Shown piece by piece: positions 55,791-61,171 of a stretch of 61,171 bases of DNA; position 1 is the stretch's first letter, and the number at the start of each line of letters is the position of its first letter. The notes under the pieces were generated by a model that saw nothing but the letters and a program-made list of their open reading frames with translations, was not told the origin of the DNA and did not search any database. A program made the position numbers and the translations under genes. The stretch comes from a virus, in IMG/VR virus record IMGVR_UViG_3300032753_002656, positions 1 through 61,171 of that record; one strand, written 5' to 3'.

Positions 55791-56801
55791 ATGATTTACA
55801 ATACCAAAATAGTAGATTTCATAAAAAATGAACTAAATAATGATATTAGTTTATTTAAAGAGACTCCATTTTATGAAAATAATCCAGATCTGAAAAAAGG
55901 AAATCTATTATTTGACATAACTATAGAAGAGCATCAAGAGATAACATCAATTAAAGATGACATTATAAAATTAGGTAATACCTATTGTTATGCTAATACA
56001 CATGATGGCTATAATAAGAAAATAGAATTAAGAAAATATCAGGAAGAATATTTATTAGCTCAAAAAGAAAATAGATTTTTAGTAACAGTAGCTTCTCGTC
56101 AAGTAGGTAAGACTCTATTAGAAGCTATCTATTGTATGAATCAGATACTGCACGGAAAAAAGATCTTATTAATTACTAATCTTAGAGATAGTTGTATAGA
56201 AATTTTAGATCGGGTTAAAATGATCTATAGGAATATGCCATTTTATCTAAAACCTGGTATTCAAGCATGGAACCAAACATCAATTGTTTTTGATAATGGG
56301 GCAAGAATATACGGGGCTGGATCTTCTAAGGGATCTTTTATTGGTAAATCGTTCGATCTTGTCTATATTGATGAAGCAGCCCATATAAATCATAATAATT
56401 TTCTTGATATCTATCATTCGGTATTTCCACAGATTCTAAAAGAAAATGGCCAATTAATAATTCAATCTACTCCAAATGGTAGAAATAAATTCTATGAAAT
56501 TTATGATGGTGCGACTAAAGGAACAAATTTATTTACCCCATATAGAATTGAATGGAATGTAGTTCCTGGCCGCGATGAAAATTGGAAAAATTCAGAGATA
56601 GCTAATTTAGGATCTGAACATTTATTTAATCGAGAATATGGATTATCATTTGATTCGGAGAATGAGGAAACTAGGAAAAAATTGATCAAGGATATAGTGG
56701 ATATAACTTCCAAAATGGATGAATCTGCGAAAAAAGAAAAATCCCTTCTAGAGGAAAGACTAGAAAGGATCGAATCCATGTTAGGTATAAAAAATAATTA
56801 A
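55791..56801 (+). CDS. Terminase large-subunit-like packaging ATPase lacking the nuclease domain
   Basis: 336 residues. T4 gp17-like ATPase: RKYQEEYLLAQ (adenine-binding Q motif region), Walker A ASRQVGKT (101-108), LLITNLRDSCIEILDR, Walker B LVYIDEAAH (190-198), coupling motif STPNG (226-230), and NREYGLSF, where the gp17 nuclease domain would begin. Instead the protein ends in about 50 residues of charged coiled coil (KKEKSLLEERLERIESM). T4 gp17 has 610 residues. Either the nuclease is on another gene (split terminase) or this is an accessory paralogue. Confidence 0.85.
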   Translation: MIYNTKIVDFIKNELNNDISLFKETPFYENNPDLKKGNLLFDITIEEHQEITSIKDDIIKLGNTYCYANTHDGYNKKIELRKYQEEYLLAQKENRFLVTVASRQVGKTLLEAIYCMNQILHGKKILLITNLRDSCIEILDRVKMIYRNMPFYLKPGIQAWNQTSIVFDNGARIYGAGSSKGSFIGKSFDLVYIDEAAHINHNNFLDIYHSVFPQILKENGQLIIQSTPNGRNKFYEIYDGATKGTNLFTPYRIEWNVVPGRDENWKNSEIANLGSEHLFNREYGLSFDSENEETRKKLIKDIVDITSKMDESAKKEKSLLEERLERIESMLGIKNN

Positions 56802-56808
56802 TTCCGGA

Positions 56809-57249
56809 TTAGGATTTTAATATCTGTATAATTGCTTCTACCCCTTCATCTATAGTTGGGGCAATTATATTACCAAAACTAAGCATACCATGTTCGTGTA
56901 TATTTCCTTTTCCCATAATTATTACAACAGGGATTTGAAATGCACGGGCCCATGCTATTTCCATAACAGTTCCAATAGAAACTTTAGAAGCTCCTAAAAG
57001 ATTTACTAAAATAGCATCAGAGGTTTTACAATCATTATAGTCCCTTACATTAATTCCTGTTATAGAACTCATAGTATAATCACTATAGGAATCCGCAATC
57101 ATTTCTTCTTTACTTAAATAGGATTTACCTCTCATTGGAGAATATCCTTGTATTCCATGTTCCTTTAAATGGTCTTTAACGTCATCTCTCCACGAGGTAA
57201 CAGTACCATAATCATAGCCCGTAATTGGACCTGCTAAATAAACTTTCAT
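56809..57249 (-). CDS. Nucleoside 2-deoxyribosyltransferase-like protein
   Basis: 146 residues. VYLAGPITGYDYG start, YSPMRGKSYLSKEE, NVRDYNDCKTSDAILVNLLGA, and GTVMEIAWARAFQIPVVIIMG. These are the D-x-x-x-I-x-x-S-D and G-T-x-x-E-I/L-x-x-A signatures of the family, with E of GTVMEIA as the likely nucleophile. Exchanges bases on deoxyribosides or hydrolyses modified nucleotides; supports salvage. Ends 8 nt from the convergent terminase gene. Confidence 0.85.
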   Translation of the reverse strand: MKVYLAGPITGYDYGTVTSWRDDVKDHLKEHGIQGYSPMRGKSYLSKEEMIADSYSDYTMSSITGINVRDYNDCKTSDAILVNLLGASKVSIGTVMEIAWARAFQIPVVIIMGKGNIHEHGMLSFGNIIAPTIDEGVEAIIQILKS

Positions 57250-57259
57250 GTATTTGTTT

Positions 57260-57652
57260 TTAGTATATTTTGTTAAATTCTAAATCCTTTTCATTAGTAC
57301 CAAAAGAGTTGTAATTAGAAATAATTTCTTCCCCCTTAAAAATTTTCCTACTAGCATACGTGCAATATTCATTATTAGGATCGCGGGTATTAAAAAATTC
57401 TTCCGAATGATTAAAAAATCTAGCATTGTCTATACAGAGAAAATATAGATCATTATGCCTATATGCGTATGTTTTTACAAATTCTGAGTCTAGATTATTC
57501 ATTATGCTAAGATTATCGTCCGTATAAATTCTATCTAAATTCGGATCTAATTTCCATATAAGAGCCCCCTCGGCAATATCCTCTGCTGCAAAACAACCAA
57601 TTCCAGCATTTGGTATTGTACTTTTATCTATAAATGTTTTAATTTTTAACAT
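57260..57652 (-). CDS. SET-domain protein, possible lysine methyltransferase
   Basis: 130 residues. STIPNAGIGCFAAEDIAEGALIW matches the SET N-terminal G-x-G-x-F/V-A ... I-x-x-G. NARFFNHSEEFFNT gives the R-F-x-N-H-S active-site motif and GEEIISNYNSFG the final tyrosine motif. Compact for the family, without pre-SET zinc clusters. Would bind SAM and methylate a lysine, or act without catalysis. Its target could be a host or phage protein (inference). Confidence 0.8.
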   Translation of the reverse strand: MLKIKTFIDKSTIPNAGIGCFAAEDIAEGALIWKLDPNLDRIYTDDNLSIMNNLDSEFVKTYAYRHNDLYFLCIDNARFFNHSEEFFNTRDPNNEYCTYASRKIFKGEEIISNYNSFGTNEKDLEFNKIY

Positions 57653-57654
57653 AC

Positions 57655-58005
57655 CTAATTTTTTAATAATTTAATCCTATTTGCTAAATAAACGTATGGC
57701 TTACTTTTTTCTTTCCTCCTAAGTCCTTCTGCGTGACATTCTACAATTACCCGATCTGTTCTTTTAAATCTCTTTAGGTATTCTTGTGCGTTTTCTTTAC
57801 CGTCAATAATATGGATTCCAGAAGTGTATTTAGTTCCATGCCCATCCATGACATTTTCTCTAATTTCACCTTCTATCCAAGTATCAATCGGTAGTTTTCT
57901 CGTCCCTCCAATCCCGTGGAATAATGTATATAGGTCAGAGTTCTTTTTTTCTACTATCTTGTAGTAGACTACGGGGTTTACATCCCTCCGGTTTTCGAGT
58001 TGCAT
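57655..58005 (-). CDS. Conserved phage hypothetical protein
   Basis: 116 residues. YTLFHGIGGTRKLPIDTWIEGE and YTSGIHIIDGKENAQEYLKRF resemble a widespread phage protein (L-F-H-G ... R-x-x-P ... W-I-x-A-E) of unknown function. Precedes the SET gene. Confidence 0.65.
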   Translation of the reverse strand: MQLENRRDVNPVVYYKIVEKKNSDLYTLFHGIGGTRKLPIDTWIEGEIRENVMDGHGTKYTSGIHIIDGKENAQEYLKRFKRTDRVIVECHAEGLRRKEKSKPYVYLANRIKLLKN

Positions 58006-58175
58006 ATAGCTGCGTGTTTGAATTTATAAATACGATACCTTTTTGTGTAATATTCTGCCCGACCCTTGGTCATAATAGCTCCGTGTACTGATTCGTCACT
58101 ATTAATATACCAAAAACTTGAACCTTCATAAAGAGGTTTACTCTCTATTGTCATTGCTAGTATTTCCCTTTCCAT
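57978..58175 (-). CDS. Hypothetical small protein
   Basis: 65 residues, beta-strand pattern (SSFWYINSDESVHGAIM) with a basic Tyr/Arg-rich helix. Overlaps the next gene by 28 nt. Not recognised. Confidence 0.5.
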   Translation of the reverse strand: MEREILAMTIESKPLYEGSSFWYINSDESVHGAIMTKGRAEYYTKRYRIYKFKHAAICNSKTGGM

Positions 58176-58807
58176 TACTTTTTTTCTAATTTTTCTGCTT
58201 CCGTTGGTTCAACATAATTATTTTCAGTATTAATAATACCAATATTAACAATATCAAAGCCTTTTAAAACCGCAACCTTTTGTGGTGCCCAATCTTTCTG
58301 TATATAATATGAACATACTTTCCCTGCTATTTCAAGAAATACAGCAGGTCTAGCCATAGCAGGTACCAATCTAGAATGTAATTCAGTAGCCCTAAGTTCC
58401 CCTTTCAAGCTAAAATCTGTATGACCCTCAACATGAACAATATAATCATGGACTGCTCTAAATGTTTGGTATTGTCCATCACTCCAAAGAGGATGATTCG
58501 TATATTCTGCACTTACATACATAATTTTTTCCGCATTTACCCTTTTAACCATATCAGAGCAATCCTTATAAACCTCATGTGGGGAAACAATAATTTTTAT
58601 ATGACTCATCATCTCTTTATAGAATTTTTCAGAGCTGGCTAATAAGGAATCCCAGTGTTTCACAGCAGTAGGATCAAATACTGGTAATTTATCATATGCT
58701 AAACATATGGCATGAGCATATGCCCATACAGCAGATCTGCCCTGCAAACTAAACCTTTCATTTAATAAAGGGTTCTCGCCAAATTCTTTATAGTTATAGA
58801 GTTTCAT
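58175..58807 (-). CDS. Conserved phage protein of unknown function
   Basis: 210 residues from the ATG at 58807 (a TTG at 58846 is in frame). The core VSAEYTNHPLWSDGQYQTFRAVHDY, followed by GHTDFSLKGELRA and YYIQKDWAPQKV, is a pattern I have seen in several phage and Bacteroidota hypothetical proteins (H-P-L-W-x-x-x-Q-x-x-x-F-R-x-x-H-D). Possible enzymatic His/Asp cluster. No function assigned. Confidence 0.65.
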   Translation of the reverse strand: MKLYNYKEFGENPLLNERFSLQGRSAVWAYAHAICLAYDKLPVFDPTAVKHWDSLLASSEKFYKEMMSHIKIIVSPHEVYKDCSDMVKRVNAEKIMYVSAEYTNHPLWSDGQYQTFRAVHDYIVHVEGHTDFSLKGELRATELHSRLVPAMARPAVFLEIAGKVCSYYIQKDWAPQKVAVLKGFDIVNIGIINTENNYVEPTEAEKLEKK

Positions 58808-58897
58808 CCAGTATATATTTTTAGTTTTACCATTTTTTAATCCCAAAGACCTATAATCGAATGAAAATTAATTTGGCCGAAGCATACGACAGCCAAC

Positions 58898-59125
58898 CTA
58901 TATTATAGGACTTAGTTCTGCATCATTGTTCCACATCATAACATCCTTCATTGCAAAATTCCTTTCTTCTCCTTTTTCTATATCAATTGCATGAAGGAAC
59001 CATTGTAATTCCTGGTGGAATTCTGTTCCACCGTACCATATTTTAATAGGATGTACTCTTCTATGTCCAATAACTCCTTTCCAATTCTTATAGGTTATGT
59101 AAACTGGATTTCCTAATAATTCCAT
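58898..59125 (-). CDS. WYL-like domain protein
   Basis: 75 residues. VYITYKNWKGVIGHRRVHPIKIWYGGTEFHQELQWFLHAID is the Y-x-N-W-x-G ... R-x-x-x-P-x-x-I-W-x-G-x-T-E-x-H-x-x-x-Q-W pattern of stand-alone WYL-type proteins in phages and plasmids. WYL domains bind nucleotides or regulate DNA-binding proteins. Confidence 0.75.
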   Translation of the reverse strand: MELLGNPVYITYKNWKGVIGHRRVHPIKIWYGGTEFHQELQWFLHAIDIEKGEERNFAMKDVMMWNNDAELSPII

Positions 59126-59144
59126 CTAAGTTATATTTAAAAAA

Positions 59145-59330
59145 TTACTGAATAATGTCATCTGTGAACTTTTGTAAATTTATCTCTATTTTACTTAACG
59201 CCGCTTCATGTTTCTTCTTCTCTTGGAGTAATCTGTGCAATTCTACCTTGTCGTGATGATTAAGACCATCTTCGTGTTCCAGAATATACTCTATTTCTTT
59301 CTGGATCCGTTCTAGTAAATTCCTTTCCAT
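59145..59330 (-). CDS. Small coiled-coil protein
   Basis: 61 residues. RNLLERIQKEIEYILEHEDGLN then a long charged helix with HHDKVELHRLLQEKKKHEAAL. Coiled coil by heptad pattern. Function unknown. Confidence 0.55.
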   Translation of the reverse strand: MERNLLERIQKEIEYILEHEDGLNHHDKVELHRLLQEKKKHEAALSKIEINLQKFTDDIIQ

Positions 59331-59460
59331 TTTTGTTATTATTTTAAATCTTTCGTTTCCTATATTTATCCTTTGGACATAAAGTTTTTCTAATTCTTGG
59401 AAAACTTAATATTGGCAACTTTTTGTAAATTTTCGATTAAAATAATCACTTTGGAAGTGC

Positions 59461-59483
59461 ATTTTGGTCGATTTTAAGCATGA
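59461..59483. repeat. Second copy of a two-copy non-coding repeat (inverted)
   Basis: Reverse complement TCATGCTTAAAATCGACC and the next five bases match 16803-16825 in 21 of 23 positions. It lies inside the 241-nt gap 59331-59571, where no gene is seen. The gap also holds a small hairpin CACTT-tgg-AAGTG (59450-59462 area). Possible origin-related element, ncRNA part or protein-binding site. Confidence 0.55.
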
Positions 59484-59571
59484 AATTTTAAATCCAAAAG
59501 ATATTTTAATATAAATCATTAGGGGCAAGAAATAGGATCAAATTTTTGAACTTTTTCAAGGTGGATGATAA

Positions 59572-59871
59572 TTATAGATCCATCTTTTTATAGTATTCTG
59601 CTTTAGGCTCTTTAACAACTATTTCAAGTAGATATTTGAATTGAGACATTTCTGCATAATCTACATATCCACTAGCCAGACTAGGATCTGCTGGGGATAT
59701 TCTATATCCATTCCCATCATCTACTAACCAACATGCCTTCTTTCCTTTTACCTTATCATCCCAAATAGGGTTATTAGAATAATGGAGTGTATGTATTTCT
59801 TTTCCATCTTTTTCCTCTTTGGTATAAGTGTATTCGTGATTCCCTTCCAGGAATAATTCTATCTGTTCCAT
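59572..59871 (-). CDS. Hypothetical protein
   Basis: 99 residues. YTYTKEEKDGKEIHTLHYSNNPIWDDKVKG and ACWLVDDGNGYRISPADPSLASGYVDY. Beta-rich, no motif. Its start overlaps the last 98 nt of the previous gene, an unusually long overlap for this window. Confidence 0.55.
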   Translation of the reverse strand: MEQIELFLEGNHEYTYTKEEKDGKEIHTLHYSNNPIWDDKVKGKKACWLVDDGNGYRISPADPSLASGYVDYAEMSQFKYLLEIVVKEPKAEYYKKMDL

Positions 59872-60511
59872 TTTTCTTTTTTATAAATCTAATAATCTTC
59901 TTACTAATAAATGTCCGTTTTGGTACTTTGGTGTCTGAATATTGATGGTTTAAACCTGGATATTGGAAATCCAAATACATCAATGACATTTTAGGTCCAG
60001 ACATTGGCGTTACTGCAACCAAATCCATACCAATTGTTTTGGCTGCTACTCGAGATGCTATTGGCATTATATTACCAAACCCTCCTTCTTCATCCTGGAG
60101 GATCTCTATAGTCTTTTTTACTTCGTCCTCTGGCATGTCGACCGGAAGATAGATTGTAGATTGATTACTTGCCCAAACGAAATGAGTCTTAAATTCTGTC
60201 CAGAGACCAGTAGCATCTGGAACAAAAAATCTATTTCTATAGACTGGCCATTTACTCTCTCCTTGGCTATCAAAAGAATCCCAATTAGTTTTATAATAAG
60301 GCTCTTCTTTTTCTTTGGTATAGACTCTCTGAAAAATACCATCCTTCATAGAGCAATATGTAATTCTACCACGAGCATCTTCATCTATATGTCCAATATA
60401 AAAAAGAGGATCCCCCTCAATGGGACACTTTAAACCAGTATCCCTTAATTCATCTAATGGAAATTCCTTAATTCTCCGCTTAAAATCCGCGGTTGTTGCT
60501 GGATCATACAT
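59774..60511 (-). CDS. Hypothetical protein
   Basis: 245 residues. LKCPIEGDPLFYIGHIDEDARGRITYC and WTEFKTHFVWASNQSTIYL, then KTIGMDLVAVTPMSGPKMSLMYLDF. No family recognised. The last 30 residues are read in the overlap with the 59572 gene, so the annotated end may be longer than the conserved part. Confidence 0.6.
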   Translation of the reverse strand: MYDPATTADFKRRIKEFPLDELRDTGLKCPIEGDPLFYIGHIDEDARGRITYCSMKDGIFQRVYTKEKEEPYYKTNWDSFDSQGESKWPVYRNRFFVPDATGLWTEFKTHFVWASNQSTIYLPVDMPEDEVKKTIEILQDEEGGFGNIMPIASRVAAKTIGMDLVAVTPMSGPKMSLMYLDFQYPGLNHQYSDTKVPKRTFISKKIIRFIKKKNGTDRIIPGRESRIHLYQRGKRWKRNTYTPLF

Positions 60512-60513
60512 AC

Positions 60514-60810
60514 CTATGTTAATTTGGCTTTTAGTTCCTCTAACTTTCGGGTTGGAGGTTTGTGTTGTGGATAATAAACCAAATATAGATATACCGAACC
60601 AAATACCTTAATTCTTTCTGTCCCAAAAACAAATTCCTTAATAGTCTCCTTTGTTGTAAGTGCCTTATTACCGATGGAGTCTTTAAAATACCATTTTCCA
60701 TTTTCCTCTTCGATTGATAGGACGGGTAAGGTATAGAGTTCTTCTGCATCCTTTGCAGGATCTTCGGTATAAGAGTTTATTAATGATATACTATAATTAT
60801 TTTGAACCAT
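60514..60810 (-). CDS. Hypothetical protein
   Basis: 98 residues. Two-strand core EENGKWYFKDSIGNKALTTKETIKEFVFG and VYLYLVYYPQHKPPTRKLEEL. Not recognised. Overlaps the MazG-like gene by 14 nt. Confidence 0.55.
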   Translation of the reverse strand: MVQNNYSISLINSYTEDPAKDAEELYTLPVLSIEEENGKWYFKDSIGNKALTTKETIKEFVFGTERIKVFGSVYLYLVYYPQHKPPTRKLEELKAKLT

Positions 60811-61171
60811 TTTCTTTATTTTTCCTGTCTATCGATTGAATCCATTCTATGGCTACTGCGGCCACTTGTATAAGTTCTGCTCTTCGGGTTTTGTCGTCAA
60901 ATGCAGAAATAGTTTCAGAAAGCTCTTCCACTAAAATATGACTCCATGTAAGTACATTTTTTTTAGCCGCTGTATCACATAAAAATTTTGCTCTTTCCTC
61001 AGAGGGAATTTCATATTCCTGGCAAAGTCTATCACCAGTTGCACCTCCATTTCTACCCGTTAAAATGGGGTCAACAGAGGGATGATCCTGTTGACCCCAT
61101 TTAGATTCCTGCCTTTGTCGCTCCAACCAAATTTCTTCGTATATTGGATTATCAATTACTAATGCGTTCAT
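60797..61171 (-). CDS. MazG-like nucleotide pyrophosphohydrolase
   Basis: 124 residues, with the ATG at the right window edge (61171), so an upstream start cannot be excluded. ERQRQESKWGQQDHPSVD, then WSHILVEELSETISAFDD, then RRAELIQVAAVAIEWIQ. The Q-x-x-K-W-G-x-Q-D-H ... E-E-x-x-E ... R-x-E-L-I-Q-V-A-A pattern is the phage form of the all-alpha NTP pyrophosphatase. Would control nucleotide or alarmone pools. Confidence 0.8.
   Translation of the reverse strand: MNALVIDNPIYEEIWLERQRQESKWGQQDHPSVDPILTGRNGGATGDRLCQEYEIPSEERAKFLCDTAAKKNVLTWSHILVEELSETISAFDDKTRRAELIQVAAVAIEWIQSIDRKNKENGSK

Noticed and set aside
59876-59882. Slippery heptamer A AAA AAG in the 59774 gene
   Set aside because: It is in the right frame for -1 slippage, but the shifted frame stops after a few codons and does not join the next gene, so no programmed frameshift product of interest is implied.
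1-61171. tRNA genes expected beside the synthetases
   Set aside because: No cloverleaf or GGTTCGAATCC-type T-arm was recognised by eye in the gaps; a dedicated scan would be decisive.
1-61171. CRISPR arrays or insertion sequences
   Set aside because: No regularly spaced direct repeats and no transposase gene were seen; the repeated structures are paralogous genes and promoters.

Overview
The window looks like part of a large, AT-rich (roughly one third G+C by eye), tightly packed genome of a tailed phage infecting a member of the Bacteroidota. The host is inferred from four things: gene starts preceded by the Bacteroidota -7 box TAnnTTTG, a ClpS of Bacteroidota type, a GluRS of Bacteroidota type, and the near absence of strong Shine-Dalgarno sequences. 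Phage identity is inferred from a T4 gp17-like packaging ATPase, T4-type 5'-kinase/3'-phosphatase and RNA ligase, a Dda-type helicase, free-standing HNH and GIY-YIG endonucleases, several lysin-like enzymes, and long runs of overlapping small genes. No rRNA, tRNA or CRISPR was recognised.

Layout. Most genes are on the minus strand, in operons that each start at a copy of one recurrent promoter (GAAAC-N7-TAnnTTTG). 1-4 kb: archaeal-type AspRS (cut by the window edge), HNH enzyme, large DUF2135-like protein. 4.1-8.2 kb: a tandem array of about 15 small paralogues ending in F/W-x-R-I-K, including one frameshifted and one prematurely stopped copy. 8.4-12.8 kb: small genes, among them ClpS and a LETM1-like membrane protein. 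12.9-16.6 kb: plus-strand cluster with a glycosyltransferase and a leucine-rich-repeat-like protein. 16.9-24.7 kb: exported barrel-like proteins, GluRS, HNH homing enzyme, an HD-CoaD fusion, Nudix, Lar-like zinc ribbon, ArgRS-like protein. 24.8-33.4 kb: M23 peptidase, a Dda helicase fused to an AlkB-type dioxygenase, MetRS, methyltransferase. 33.5-39.4 kb: kinase-like protein, DUF3841, membrane proteins and a lipoprotein, S24/S26-like protein, prim-pol-like protein, CHAP lysin. 39.4-49.6 kb: two duplicated MoxR-like ATPase / VWA pairs, a third VWA protein, polynucleotide kinase/phosphatase. 49.7-56.8 kb: proteins with capsid-targeting-like N-termini, RNA ligase, GIY-YIG enzyme, packaging ATPase. 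56.8-61.2 kb: deoxyribosyltransferase-like protein, SET-domain protein, WYL-like protein, MazG-like protein.

How the parts may work together (inference). Four aminoacyl-tRNA synthetases plus an end-healing and sealing pair would keep translation going and repair cut tRNAs. Nudix, MazG-like, HD and CoaD domains would adjust nucleotide and cofactor pools. ClpS could redirect host ClpAP. MoxR/VWA pairs usually act as remodelling machines. At least five unrelated proteins begin with M-x-x-I/L-K-x-F and reach I/L-x-E after 12 to 15 residues, which resembles the T4 capsid-targeting peptide and gp21 cleavage site, so they may be packaged in the head.

The least explained parts are the R-I-K array, the helicase-dioxygenase fusion, the shared promoter with its distal TTTAAC element, and the GATATATA element set exactly 3 nt before several start codons.
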